Source: Ketobacter alkanivorans (GTDB taxonomy: Bacteria > Pseudomonadota > Gammaproteobacteria > Pseudomonadales > Ketobacteraceae). From it: 64,000 nt of DNA. Within the stretch, counting starts at the first letter, position 1. Each line of letters begins with the position of its first letter. The stretch covers positions 2,323,501-2,387,500 of the forward strand of contig NZ_CP022684.1 in the NCBI RefSeq assembly GCF_002863865.1, given 5' to 3'. Shown here one piece after another: positions 39,662 through 48,998 of the stretch. The translations under genes and the position numbers were made by a program. The notes under the pieces were generated by a model. The model was not told the DNA's origin, searched no databases, and was given only the letters and a program-made list of their open reading frames with translations.

Positions 39662-40741
39662 ATGACCGAACCACGCTACAACATTGTGCTAACGGGCCAC
39701 ATACAACCCGGCCAAGATGCCACGGCAGTGGCAGCCAAACTGGCGGCGCTGATGAAGCTGCCCCCCGAGAAGGCCCAGGCTTTACTACAGGGCAACGCCA
39801 GCAAAGTGAAAACCGAACTGGATGAAGCCACAGCACGCCGCTACCTGGCCGCACTGGAAAACACCGGAGCCCAAGTGAGGATGGATGAGCTGGTGGCCGC
39901 AGTGCAGCCACTGACACTGGAACCGGCTGCGCCCACCCCACCGCCAGCACACCAGCCAACGGCTGCGGAAGAACCAAGCACGCCCACTCCCTACGCAACC
40001 CCGGCAGACGATCACCTGCACCCGGATGAAATGCGCTTTTGCAGCCACTGTGGGGGCGAGGCACCTCGACTGGCGCGCAGCTGTCCGCACTGCAAACGTA
40101 AACTGCCAACCCTCGGGCGCAGCCGGGAGGTCGCCGCCTTGCTGGCCTTTCTACCCACCGGTGCATGGGGCGTCCACCGCTTCTATCTGGGACAATGGTG
40201 GGGCATTTTCTACCTGCTACTGTGCTGGACCGGCATTCCCAGCGTCATCTCTCTGGTGGAGTTTGTTGTCTTCCTCTGCACCGGCAGAGAAAGCTGGGAT
40301 GCCAAGCACGGCCATAAAAACGCCGTCAGTGGCTGGATCTGGGTTATTCCCAGCCTCTTCATCTTGATCATGATACTGGGGGTTGTGGCTGCGGTAGCCA
40401 TCCCTGCCTATCAGGATTACCTCACCCGCTCCCAGGTGAATCAGACCCTGTATGAAGTGGAAACACTGGAGCAGGAAATCACCGACTTTATCGAGCGCAC
40501 CAACTTCGTACCCAATAGCGGGATCGACATGGGCAAAAGCGACGTGGGCGAGCTGACTTATGCCACTTGGAGCATCAGTGAAAACGCCGTCATCACGCTT
40601 ACCTTCGATAGCAGCACGGACATCATTGCGGGGGAAAGCATCACCCTGATTCCATACTTGGAGGAGGATGCTTTCATCTGGGATTGCACGGGTGGAACAT
40701 TGGACCCCAAATACCGGCCCATTGGATGCCAGCCGGAATAA
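39662..40741 (+). CDS. Chimeric protein: N-terminal helical domain, zinc ribbon, TM2 domain and type IV pilin-like segment
   Basis: 359 residues from the ATG at 39662 with AGGGA before it. Residues 1-85 form a small domain of unknown function, then a Pro-rich linker. C127, C130, C141 and C144 form a CxxC-CxxC zinc ribbon. Residues 155-206 are a TM2 domain (GVHRFYLGQWWGIFYLLL). Residues 228-275 look like a type IV pilin helix (IMILGVVAAVAIPAYQDYLT), followed by a pilin-like globular tail to GTLDPKYRPIGC. The prepilin-peptidase site (Gly before Phe-Thr-Leu-Ile-Glu) is missing, so it should not be cleaved as a pilin. The function is unknown. It has its own terminator. Confidence 0.75.
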   Translation: MTEPRYNIVLTGHIQPGQDATAVAAKLAALMKLPPEKAQALLQGNASKVKTELDEATARRYLAALENTGAQVRMDELVAAVQPLTLEPAAPTPPPAHQPTAAEEPSTPTPYATPADDHLHPDEMRFCSHCGGEAPRLARSCPHCKRKLPTLGRSREVAALLAFLPTGAWGVHRFYLGQWWGIFYLLLCWTGIPSVISLVEFVVFLCTGRESWDAKHGHKNAVSGWIWVIPSLFILIMILGVVAAVAIPAYQDYLTRSQVNQTLYEVETLEQEITDFIERTNFVPNSGIDMGKSDVGELTYATWSISENAVITLTFDSSTDIIAGESITLIPYLEEDAFIWDCTGGTLDPKYRPIGCQPE

Positions 40742-40758
40742 ACCAAAATCCAGGCACA

Positions 40759-40797
40759 AAAAAGCCCTGCCACTGAACCTTCAGGGCAGGGCTTTTT
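40759..40797. terminator. Bidirectional terminator between convergent genes
   Basis: AAAAAGCCCTGCC (40759-40771) pairs with GGCAGGGCTTTTT (40785-40797), a 13-bp stem with A- and T-rich ends on both sides. It serves the plus-strand gene ending at 40741 and the minus-strand gene ending at 40807. Confidence 0.9.
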
Positions 40798-40806
40798 GTA
40801 TATCTG

Positions 40807-41142
40807 TTACTGCTCAGCTGATTGCGCTGTACTCAAATGCTTGTCTGAACAACCCAGACAACGCATAAAAGTGGCTTTAAAGGGCGTTGCTACCAAGGTA
40901 TTACCGGCCTCACCAACGTTGCCACCCAGCGCCGAAAAGGGCAGAGACACCACGAACAGGCCCGCACCAATGACCGTCGCCACCAGGGTCAAGGGTCGAA
41001 CCAGTAAAACATCACCGGTCATTTCCAGTCCGGATGGGCGATCCGTCACCGTTTGCGCCTGGGATACCGCCGGTGCCGCCGCAAACAAAGCCATGGACAA
41101 GGCGACCATAACGGATCTAAAAGTGCTCTTCAGGCTGCGCAT
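40807..41142 (-). CDS. Small exported protein of unknown function
   Basis: A 111-residue protein with a clear signal peptide (VMVALSMALFAAAPAVSQAQ). The mature part has one hydrophobic segment (PLTLVATVIGAGLFVVSLPF) and a C-terminal CLGC pair. The layout matches short hypothetical proteins common in pseudomonads, where a signal peptide is followed by a glycine-rich membrane helix. No function can be assigned. It lies upstream of the bidirectional terminator, apparently as a single gene. Confidence 0.7.
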   Translation of the reverse strand: MRSLKSTFRSVMVALSMALFAAAPAVSQAQTVTDRPSGLEMTGDVLLVRPLTLVATVIGAGLFVVSLPFSALGGNVGEAGNTLVATPFKATFMRCLGCSDKHLSTAQSAEQ

Positions 41143-41311
41143 AATGTTTCCTCTTTATAATATTCTCGAAGGTAGCCACCTAAGTGCTTTATTCTAGTGT
41201 ATTCCCTAATTAAGAAACGATCCACTTTTGACAACCCGGAAGGCCGTATTTTTCGGGCGGATTTTGTACTGGATCGCACTTTTTACGGCCGCAAGGGTGC
41301 CGCAGGGTCAT

Positions 41312-42124
41312 TTAAGTCTGGCACAGTTTACAAAAAACGGTAGAGCGCTGCCCCAAGCGGATCTCGGTCAGGGGCGCTTTACAGGTCAAACAGGGCTGTC
41401 CGGCCCGCCCATAGACCCGCAACGTCTGCTTGAAATAACCGGGCTTGCCATCCCCTCCGACAAAGTCCCGCAGGGTTGTGCCCCCCATCTCGATGGAAGC
41501 CGCCAATACGGTTTTGATGGCCTGCACCAGCTTCTCATAACGCGCTTCGCTGACCCGGCCAGCCGCGCGCTTGGGGTGAATACCGGCCATAAACAGGGCC
41601 TCATTGGCGTAGATATTGCCCACCCCCACCACTACATGACTGTCCATGATAAAGGTCTTCACCGCACTTTTGCGGCCTTTGGCCTTCTCCAGCAGATAAT
41701 CCACATTAAAGGCATCCGTCAGGGGCTCTGGCCCCAACTTCTCGATCAAGGCATGCTGCAGAGGGTCATCCGTGGTCCACAACCAGGCCCCAAAGCGGCG
41801 CGGATCACAGTAACGCAAGGTGGTGCCATCGCTGCATTCCATATCCACATGATCGTGGAACATGGGTGGTTCACCTTTGGCGATAATACGCATACTGCCG
41901 GACATCCCCAGGTGCGCAATGATGGTGCCGCTGCTGAAGCGAAATAACAGGTACTTGCCGCGCCGCTCCACCGCTTGCAGCTTTTTGCCTTCGGCCTGAT
42001 GAATAGCGTCGGGCACCGGCCAGCGCAGTTTTGGCTGGCGTACATGCAACGCCTTGATACGTTTACCGACAATATGCGGTTCAATTCCGCGGCGAGTGGT
42101 TTCCACTTCCGGTAATTCTGGCAT
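41312..42124 (-). CDS. mutM: Formamidopyrimidine-DNA glycosylase
   Basis: A 270-residue base-excision repair enzyme that removes 8-oxoguanine and Fapy lesions. The N-terminus [14 protein letters not shown] gives the catalytic Pro after Met removal and the essential Glu. [12 protein letters not shown] carries the conserved Lys, and [10 protein letters not shown] and [13 protein letters not shown] are core motifs. A zinc finger closes the protein (CLTCKAPL, then CKLC). Length and motifs are all standard. Confidence 0.98.
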   Translation of the reverse strand: MPELPEVETTRRGIEPHIVGKRIKALHVRQPKLRWPVPDAIHQAEGKKLQAVERRGKYLLFRFSSGTIIAHLGMSGSMRIIAKGEPPMFHDHVDMECSDGTTLRYCDPRRFGAWLWTTDDPLQHALIEKLGPEPLTDAFNVDYLLEKAKGRKSAVKTFIMDSHVVVGVGNIYANEALFMAGIHPKRAAGRVSEARYEKLVQAIKTVLAASIEMGGTTLRDFVGGDGKPGYFKQTLRVYGRAGQPCLTCKAPLTEIRLGQRSTVFCKLCQT

Positions 42125-42144
42125 GGGTTCTCTTCAACTGATCG

Positions 42145-42258
42145 TTAGAAATACCAGCGCAGGCTGGCGTAAAAGCTGACCGGGTAAGTACCAAACTCCG
42201 ATCCAAACTGCAATTTTTCTCCCCCGTTACGGTACAATTGTGCGGCGCCCTCAACCAT
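42145..42258 (-). pseudogene. Orphan 37-codon outer-membrane beta-barrel tail, probable gene remnant
   Basis: From ATG 42256-42258 to TAA 42145-42147 the peptide ends FGTYPVSFYASLRWYF, with alternating hydrophobic residues and a terminal Phe, as in the last strand of an outer-membrane barrel. An in-frame stop closes the frame 18 bases upstream, and hyuA starts 21 bases away on the other strand. GGAG stands three bases before the ATG. It is either the C-terminal remnant of a deleted barrel gene or a tiny real gene; the first is preferred. Confidence 0.4.
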
Positions 42259-42278
42259 AGTCTCCGTTTTCGATTTTT

Positions 42279-44300
42279 ATGGCAAATTCAAAACTCAACG
42301 CGTCAGCCCGCGCCCGATCCATACTCGGTATCGACACCGGCGGCACCTTCACCGACTTTGTGCTGTTGCAAAACGGTTCGCTGCGCATTCACAAGGTCTT
42401 GTCTACGCCAGACGCCCCAGAGCGGGCCATATTGCAGGGTATAAACGAACTGGGGCTGGAGCAGGCCGTGAAAACCGGGCACGTCAGCATCGTGCATGGC
42501 TCCACCGTCGCCACTAATGCCGCTCTGGAAGGCAAAGGCGTGAAAACTGCGCTGATCGGCAATATCGGTTTTCGCGATCTGCTCAGCATCGGCCGCCAGA
42601 CCCGCCGGGAACTGTATAACCTGCAACCATTGCCCTGCGCTCCGCCAGTACCGGATGCCTTATGTTTTGAAATGGCGGGCCGCGCGGACAGTCACGGCCA
42701 GCAACTGGAGGACATCACAGCGGCCAGCCTTGAACAACTGTGTCAAGCACTGCAGAAAAGCGGTGTGGAAGCAGTGGCCATCAACCTGTTGTTCTCGTTT
42801 TTAAACCCTGAGCCCGAACAAGTCATCCAAATGGCCATCCAAAATGCACTGGGGCCACAATGCTTTGTCACGGCATCCCATGAGGTGCTGGCCGAAGCCG
42901 GGGAATACGAGCGTGGTATCGCCACCTGGCTCAATGCCAGCTTGGGCCCCAAGGTGCAGCATTACTTGCGTCGCCTGCAGGAGGGGGTTCAACCCTCGCC
43001 ATTGGCGATAATGCAGTCGACAGGGGGCACCCTCGATGCCAGCGACGCAGGGCGTGCCGCCGTCAACATGCTGCTGTCCGGCCCCGCCGGTGGTCTCGCC
43101 GCCGCTCGCTTTATTGGCGAGCAGACCGGACTCAAACGCTTGCTCACCTTCGATATGGGCGGCACCTCCACCGACGTTGCCATAATTGATGGCGACATCC
43201 GTCTTACCAATGAGGGCAGTATTGGGCCCTGGCCAGTGGCCGTGCCCCAGGTGGACATGCACACCATCGGTGCCGGAGGTGGCTCCATCGCCTACATCGA
43301 CGCCGCAGGCATGCTGCAGGTAGGCCCTCAGTCTGCCGGTGCCAATCCGGGGCCCGCCTGCTATGGCCGCAAAGGTGAACAACCAACGGTAACGGACGCC
43401 AACGCCATACTGGGCCACCTGCAGCCAGACTATTTTCTGGGCGGTGCCATGCCACTGGATCTGAACGCGGCACACACTGCCGTGGATCGACTGGCCCACC
43501 CCTTGAAACTGACAACCGCAGAGACCGCTCAAGGTATTATCGCCATCGCCAACGAACACATGGTGCGCGCACTGCGAGTGATGTCCATCGAGCGGGGCTA
43601 TCATCTGGAGGATTTTCATCTGTGCTGCTTTGGCGGTGCCGGTGGCTTACACGTATGCGCTTTGGCGGAGGCACTGGAGATGAATCATGCGCTGGTGCCC
43701 CTCATGGGAGGCGTGCTGTCGGCGCTGGGCATGGTCGTGGCTCATCCGTCGCGCTCTTACTCTCAGGGGATTCAATCACCGCTGCGCCAGTTGCAGGTGG
43801 CCGAGCTCACCGAGCAGTTCCGTTTACTGCATCAACAAGGCGAAGCGGCCTTCGCTGCCAATGGCAACAACACCCCATCATTGCACTATACCGATTCGGT
43901 GGATCTGCGTTATCAGGGTCAACGCTTCTATCTGAATTTACCCTGGCAACCCAACCTGCAGGCGCTGGAATCGGCGTTCCACCAACAACACCAGCAACGC
44001 TTCGGCCACCGCTTACCGCTGCCGCTGGAATTGGTTAACGTACGCAGCACCATCACCCCCCCCGGTGCAGTACAACAACTACCGCAGTGGTCATGCAACC
44101 CCGAACAAACCAAGCCGCATCACGTGAGAATTTACGGTGAAACCAGCCCGGTTCCCGTCTATCAGCGCGACACACTCGCGGCCGGTCAACAGCTACCGGG
44201 GCCAGCGTTGATTGTCGAAAACATTTCCACCACATTGGTTGCCCGCCATTGGCAGGCTCAGGTCGACGCATGGGGTAATTTGGTATTAAGCAGGCAGTGA
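42279..44300 (+). CDS. Hydantoinase A / 5-oxoprolinase family protein
   Basis: A 673-residue protein. It opens with the ATP-phosphate loop of the hydantoinase/oxoprolinase fold (ILGIDTGGTFTDFVLL) and continues with VHGSTVATNAALEGKG, GPAGGLAAARF and DMGGTSTDVAIIDGD, an actin-like ATPase core. These enzymes open hydantoin or 5-oxoproline rings with ATP, normally with a HyuB partner. No hyuB gene lies on either side. The C-terminal domain is full length. The ribosome site is weak. Substrate unknown; annotation as N-methylhydantoinase A would be by analogy only. Confidence 0.9.
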   Translation: MANSKLNASARARSILGIDTGGTFTDFVLLQNGSLRIHKVLSTPDAPERAILQGINELGLEQAVKTGHVSIVHGSTVATNAALEGKGVKTALIGNIGFRDLLSIGRQTRRELYNLQPLPCAPPVPDALCFEMAGRADSHGQQLEDITAASLEQLCQALQKSGVEAVAINLLFSFLNPEPEQVIQMAIQNALGPQCFVTASHEVLAEAGEYERGIATWLNASLGPKVQHYLRRLQEGVQPSPLAIMQSTGGTLDASDAGRAAVNMLLSGPAGGLAAARFIGEQTGLKRLLTFDMGGTSTDVAIIDGDIRLTNEGSIGPWPVAVPQVDMHTIGAGGGSIAYIDAAGMLQVGPQSAGANPGPACYGRKGEQPTVTDANAILGHLQPDYFLGGAMPLDLNAAHTAVDRLAHPLKLTTAETAQGIIAIANEHMVRALRVMSIERGYHLEDFHLCCFGGAGGLHVCALAEALEMNHALVPLMGGVLSALGMVVAHPSRSYSQGIQSPLRQLQVAELTEQFRLLHQQGEAAFAANGNNTPSLHYTDSVDLRYQGQRFYLNLPWQPNLQALESAFHQQHQQRFGHRLPLPLELVNVRSTITPPGAVQQLPQWSCNPEQTKPHHVRIYGETSPVPVYQRDTLAAGQQLPGPALIVENISTTLVARHWQAQVDAWGNLVLSRQ

Positions 44301-44408
44301 ATGCACTGACTTAGATCATTCCGTGCTAAGCGCAAACACACCCCTGCTTTTCAGCTCAGGTTTGCTAAAGTTAGTTGAAGATTAGCAATATAGAAGTGTT
44401 CAACTGCT

Positions 44409-45242
44409 ATGGAAAGGCACATCCTCATCGTAGACGATGAGATCAACATCTTGAACGCGCTGGAACGAGTGCTGGAAGAACAGGACGATTACGTCGTCTA
44501 TCGGGCCTGCTGCGGTGAAGAAGGGCTCGACACCATTGACGCTCACCCTGAGATTGGTGTGGTGCTTTCAGATCAACGCATGCCCAATATGACCGGCACT
44601 GAGTTTCTCAAGCAGGTAAAAAGCAAACACAACTCGGTTGTGCGCATGATACTGAGTGGGTACTCCGAACTGGCTACAATCACTCAAGCCATCAACGAAG
44701 GTTCTATCTTTAAATTCCTCACCAAGCCATGGGATGAGCAACTGCTGCTGAATGCCATCGAAGAGGCATTCGAATACTATGAGCTGGCCGACCAAAATCG
44801 CCGCTTAACCCAGCAACTGCAGGCAACCAATCAGCAACTGGCAGAATTCAACGCCAGCCTGGAGGCCATCGTTGCCGAAAAAACCCGCCGCCTGCAGCTG
44901 CACATTGCCTCCCTGAAAGTGTATCAGGATGCCATGGAACATTTTCCATTTGCCGTCATCGGTTTAGATGACGCAGGCTCGGTGGTTCTGGAAAACAACG
45001 CAGCACGACAACTGTTTTCCAAACAGCAAAACAGCCTACTGGGGCTGCCCGCCAGCATTGCCTTTCAAGGTAACTGGTCAACCCTCAGCCCTCAACTGGA
45101 AGCCTTCGGCCAACAGGATCACATTCAAACCCAGATACCGTTTAACGACAACATCATAACCATTGTACGGCTAGGCAGTGGTGCCGAATTCATTGGCCAA
45201 CTGCTTATCAGTATGCCGCTCACCCAGAGGACTACCGCATGA
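44409..45242 (+). CDS. Response regulator: receiver domain, coiled coil and PAS-like domain
   Basis: A 277-residue regulator, first gene of a five-gene signalling operon. The receiver has the acidic pair Asp9-Asp10 (ILIVDDE), phospho-acceptor Asp55 (VVLSDQRMPN) and the Lys of FLTKPWDE. A coiled coil (residues about 130-170) leads to a PAS-like domain (AVIGLDDAGSVVLENNAAR). There is no DNA-binding or enzyme output domain, so it probably acts by protein contact. Its stop overlaps the next start (ATGA). It belongs to the receiver group usually attached to HD-GYP domains, which this one lacks. Confidence 0.9.
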   Translation: MERHILIVDDEINILNALERVLEEQDDYVVYRACCGEEGLDTIDAHPEIGVVLSDQRMPNMTGTEFLKQVKSKHNSVVRMILSGYSELATITQAINEGSIFKFLTKPWDEQLLLNAIEEAFEYYELADQNRRLTQQLQATNQQLAEFNASLEAIVAEKTRRLQLHIASLKVYQDAMEHFPFAVIGLDDAGSVVLENNAARQLFSKQQNSLLGLPASIAFQGNWSTLSPQLEAFGQQDHIQTQIPFNDNIITIVRLGSGAEFIGQLLISMPLTQRTTA

Positions 45243-46078
45243 CGGGGACACACACAGCGCTCATCGAGAAAATCAATCGCATACAGCCGCTCAACCCCAT
45301 CATGATGGAGCTGCTTGCGGCAATTCAAAACCAAGATAGCCAAGCCACCGACCTTGAACACATTATTCGCTCCGATGCCAATACCTCTGCCACCATCCTG
45401 AAGATTGCGAACTCCCCTTTTTATGGCATGTCCGGTCGCATTAAAAACGTGCGCGATGCTTGCGTGTTGTTGGGTTTTGATCAGCTCCGCAACATCATCT
45501 ACGCCACAGCACTGGAGCACGCCAGCAACGGAGGGCCACACAAAATATGGTGCCAAAAACTGCGCCGCCACACCCTTGCAACGGCTATTATCGCATCGGA
45601 GCTGTCCCTGCACATGACTGTGAGGATTGAAAAAGGGCAAGCCTATTCGCTTGGGCTATTGCACGAACTGGGCAAGCAAATCCTGGTGTCCGAACTGCCG
45701 GATCTGTTTCATGAATACATGAACACCCAAGGCCAACCAGAACAAGAATCCATCGTCGGCACGCTCATTGAGGCAGGCACCATCATTGCGCAAAAGTGGC
45801 GGCTGCCTGAAGTATTTCAGACCTGCATCCGCTTTGCACTGGTTCCCAGCGATCCACCCGAAGCATTTCAGAACGAGGTCATACTGATTCGCTGCGCACA
45901 TCAACTGGCGCAGGAATTGGGATTTGATTCACCTGGAGACCAGTACACACCGAGCGAGCCTGGCGCCCTGCTTCACTATTACCCCACCCTGCCAGCAGAT
46001 GTGATCACCGAAACAATACAAGATTGCATCAACAGTTGCCCTGATCTGGATCGCAGCACAGAGGAGGCTCAATCATGA
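45239..46078 (+). CDS. HDOD-domain signalling protein
   Basis: A 279-residue protein made mostly of an HDOD domain (residues about 20-215): SATILKIANSPFYGMSGRI and VRDACVLLGFDQLRNI are diagnostic. HDOD is related to HD phosphohydrolases but is generally non-catalytic and mediates signalling contacts. LLHELGKQILVSEL shows where the HD pair would be; here it reads His-Glu. It overlaps its neighbours on both sides by four bases, so the three genes are translationally coupled. Confidence 0.92.
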   Translation: MTGTHTALIEKINRIQPLNPIMMELLAAIQNQDSQATDLEHIIRSDANTSATILKIANSPFYGMSGRIKNVRDACVLLGFDQLRNIIYATALEHASNGGPHKIWCQKLRRHTLATAIIASELSLHMTVRIEKGQAYSLGLLHELGKQILVSELPDLFHEYMNTQGQPEQESIVGTLIEAGTIIAQKWRLPEVFQTCIRFALVPSDPPEAFQNEVILIRCAHQLAQELGFDSPGDQYTPSEPGALLHYYPTLPADVITETIQDCINSCPDLDRSTEEAQS

Positions 46079-47148
46079 CCACCAGCAATATTCTTTTAGT
46101 GGATGACGAGACCAACAATCGCAACTCGATCAGACGTCTGTTCGAAGACTACGACATAAATTTTATTGAAGCCGAAAATGGTGAAGAAGCTCTCAATCAG
46201 CTATCCGCCCATGATATTGATCTGATTTTGCTGGACATCAGAATGCCCATACTTGATGGTTTTGGCTTTCTGGAACGCTTTAGTGATTTACGGCTTAAGC
46301 CAAAGCCGCCCGTGTGTGTAATGACCGCTTTCAACGACTCCGACACCCGACGCAAGGCAATCTACCTGGGGGCCGACGACTTTATCAATAAACCACTGGA
46401 CCCTGTTGAACTGGAAACACGGATTGCCTCTTTGCTTCGCATCAGCAGCTTTCAACGGGATCTCAACACTTTCAATCAAACCCTCGAGAACCTGGTTAGT
46501 CAACGCACCCTTCAATTACAGAAAACCAATGAGCGTTTAAAAGCCACCGAAAAGGCCAACGCCCAGGCTTACCGGGAAATGATAGGGCGACTGGCACGGC
46601 TTACTCAATTCAACCAATCGGTAAGCCATTTGGCACCACACAAACTGGCACTGTGCACCACCGCGCTGGGATGGCTGTATGGCTTGCCTGAAGAAGATAC
46701 CGAGAACTTGTCCATGTCTTCCCAGTTGTACAATATCGGCATGCTGGCATTACCCGAGAAACTCAGGGATACGCCTGTTGAATGCCTGAATCGGGATGAA
46801 ATTGCCATTCTTACCTCCCATACAAAAATGGGCAGCCGACTGTTTGCGGACTCGCCCATTCCACTGCTGAAGCAAACCTACAATATTTGCCTGCACTGTG
46901 AGGAACATTACGACGGCAGCGGCCTTCCCAACAGAATCAAGGGCGACGACATTGCCATCGAAGCACGCTTGTTTGCTGTCGCCAAATTGATTCTGCAATC
47001 CCTGCCCTTGGCAGCACATGATGCTCCAGCAGAGCACATCAAACGTATTTTGGAAGAACACGCCGGCACACTGCTTGACCCTGGCATCGTCGGCCTAATC
47101 ACCAGCAACGATGACACGCTTGAGAATTTGATCAGGGAGCTGAGGTAA
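46075..47148 (+). CDS. Response regulator with degenerate HD-GYP domain
   Basis: A 357-residue protein. The receiver is intact: acidic pair Asp10-Asp11, Asp54 in LILLDIRMP and Lys in FINKPLDP. A coiled coil (130-175) leads to an HD-GYP fold whose metal site is lost: where active enzymes have LLHDIGK it has SQLYNIGML (216-224), and the His-His pair before the glycine motif reads Cys-Glu (HCEEHYDGSGLP). SHTKMG and the DGSGLP loop remain. It is therefore probably not a c-di-GMP phosphodiesterase but may bind c-di-GMP or the active paralogue encoded two genes on. Starts in the overlap with the HDOD gene. Confidence 0.88.
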   Translation: MTTSNILLVDDETNNRNSIRRLFEDYDINFIEAENGEEALNQLSAHDIDLILLDIRMPILDGFGFLERFSDLRLKPKPPVCVMTAFNDSDTRRKAIYLGADDFINKPLDPVELETRIASLLRISSFQRDLNTFNQTLENLVSQRTLQLQKTNERLKATEKANAQAYREMIGRLARLTQFNQSVSHLAPHKLALCTTALGWLYGLPEEDTENLSMSSQLYNIGMLALPEKLRDTPVECLNRDEIAILTSHTKMGSRLFADSPIPLLKQTYNICLHCEEHYDGSGLPNRIKGDDIAIEARLFAVAKLILQSLPLAAHDAPAEHIKRILEEHAGTLLDPGIVGLITSNDDTLENLIRELR

Positions 47149-47152
47149 CACC

Positions 47153-48997
47153 ATGAGTAAAAACTCCACCGACCAAATGGTGCTCATGGCCCAGATGATG
47201 GCCGACAGCGACGACCACCGTCTGAAAATGCGCCTGGACAGTTACCTGCCACTGCTCTTTATTGTCGTGGTGGGCATTATTGTTACCATTATCGCTCTAT
47301 ATTCTGCGATTCAGTGGGAAAACCATGTCGAAATCACCATCGCTGAAACCAATGAGCGTGCTTACTACAATGAAGCAAATCGTAATCTGACTACTCAAAA
47401 GCAAAACACCAATGCAATCAGGGGTTTTATCGAATCATCCTCATTTGTAGATGCAGACGAATTCAAGAGTTTCTCACTTCGATTACTCGGCGCGCACTCT
47501 AACATCGAGTTTGTCGCCACTTTGAACTACAAGAACTTGAACTATATCGAACCAGCATCAGAATCGCGGCAAACCCATCTGCAGTATCTGGTCAATCATA
47601 TTACGCCCTTGGTGCGCAATCACGCCAACGAGAACGCATTCATTAATTTACAATTCCCAGGCGACAGTATTAAATACGTTGCCCACATTCTGATCCTGCC
47701 TTCTGAAAAACCAGAAGCCCCAATGATTATCATTTCTGCAGCGCCACTGCCATCATTAATCAGCGGCATGACAAGCACACAACACGCACACTTAACGCTG
47801 ACCGATTCATTCGGGCTGTCCACCTCCGTCGACATTAATAGTCACATAAAGGATGTCGATCTCTACGTGAGCCAATACGATTTCGACGATACACACCTGA
47901 CTCTTGCCACCCAAAACACATTGGAAACCCTGCAAAGCGCCAGCTTTCTAAAATGGATTCTGGTGGCATTCAGCCTGGTGTTCACTATTTCACTTTGCAT
48001 CCAGTTTATTGTCGCCCGCCGCTCCATAAAGAACCTGGCAAACCTTGCAGTACAACGCGCTAACGATCTCACAGCCATCAACAGTGATTTAACCGATGAG
48101 ATTTTCAGTCGCATAGAGTTTCAAGCAGAACTGCTTTCCAAAAATCAAAAAATTCAAAACATGAATAAGCAGCTCGAGGAGGCTCAAAACCAGCTCATCC
48201 AGCAGGAAAAGTTAGCATCACTGGGTCAGCTTGCCGCAGGCGTAGCCCATGAGATCAACAACCCCGTCGGCTTTATTAATTCCAACCTAACCATGTTGAA
48301 AAAGTATGCTGACCGCGCACTGGAATTGATCACAACACTGGACGCCAGCCTGTCTGGAATAGCAGATGAAGACTTGATGACAACCATCAATCAAAAGAAG
48401 AAAGCCTTAAAAATTGATTCCATCAAGCGCAACATGTTGGCTGTTATTGATGAATCCATGGAGGGCGTCACTCGCGTCAAACAAATTGTTCAGGATCTGA
48501 AGGATTTCTCCCGTATTGATGAAGCTGAATGGCAATGGACAGACCTTCACGCTGGCATCGACAGCACCCTCAATATCGCCTGGAATGAAATCAAGTACAA
48601 GGCGGTTGTGCACAAGGAATACGGCGAACTACCCAATGTTGAGTGTGTGCCCTCTCAAATCAACCAAGTGATCATGAATCTGCTGGTGAACTCCGCTCAC
48701 GCCATGGAAAACTCCGGCAACATCTACTTGCGCACGTCCGCCCAAAAGGACACGATCACCATCGAAGTTGAAGATGACGGTTGTGGCATCCCAGAAAAAA
48801 TCATCGGCAAGATATTCGATCCTTTCTTTACCACCAAGGAAGTCGGCAAGGGCACAGGGTTAGGATTATCGTTATCCTATGGCATCATCAAAAAACACAA
48901 CGGGGAACTTTCGGTTAAATCCCGCCCCGGAGAGGGCACAACATTTACCATTACTTTGCCCATTTCCCGCAAACTATCTGATGACAAGGCAGCCTGA
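47153..48997 (+). CDS. Membrane sensor histidine kinase with CHASE-like periplasmic domain
   Basis: A 614-residue kinase. TM1 spans residues 31-52 and TM2 266-288. The periplasmic part between them has a CHASE-type pattern (FIESSSFVDADEFKSFSLRL). A coiled coil leads to the phospho-acceptor His366 in LAAGVAHEINNPVGF. The ATPase domain shows the N box (QVIMNLLVNSAHAME), G1 (VEDDGCGIP), F box (FDPFFTTK) and G2 (GKGTGLGLSL). It is the only kinase of the operon and the natural phosphate source for its three receivers. It starts four bases after the preceding stop. Confidence 0.95.
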   Translation: MSKNSTDQMVLMAQMMADSDDHRLKMRLDSYLPLLFIVVVGIIVTIIALYSAIQWENHVEITIAETNERAYYNEANRNLTTQKQNTNAIRGFIESSSFVDADEFKSFSLRLLGAHSNIEFVATLNYKNLNYIEPASESRQTHLQYLVNHITPLVRNHANENAFINLQFPGDSIKYVAHILILPSEKPEAPMIIISAAPLPSLISGMTSTQHAHLTLTDSFGLSTSVDINSHIKDVDLYVSQYDFDDTHLTLATQNTLETLQSASFLKWILVAFSLVFTISLCIQFIVARRSIKNLANLAVQRANDLTAINSDLTDEIFSRIEFQAELLSKNQKIQNMNKQLEEAQNQLIQQEKLASLGQLAAGVAHEINNPVGFINSNLTMLKKYADRALELITTLDASLSGIADEDLMTTINQKKKALKIDSIKRNMLAVIDESMEGVTRVKQIVQDLKDFSRIDEAEWQWTDLHAGIDSTLNIAWNEIKYKAVVHKEYGELPNVECVPSQINQVIMNLLVNSAHAMENSGNIYLRTSAQKDTITIEVEDDGCGIPEKIIGKIFDPFFTTKEVGKGTGLGLSLSYGIIKKHNGELSVKSRPGEGTTFTITLPISRKLSDDKAA

Positions 48998-48998
48998 T

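Noticed and set aside
42801-43619. 272-codon minus-strand frame inside the hydantoinase gene
   Set aside because: Antisense shadow; the plus strand encodes a clearly conserved ATPase across the whole stretch.
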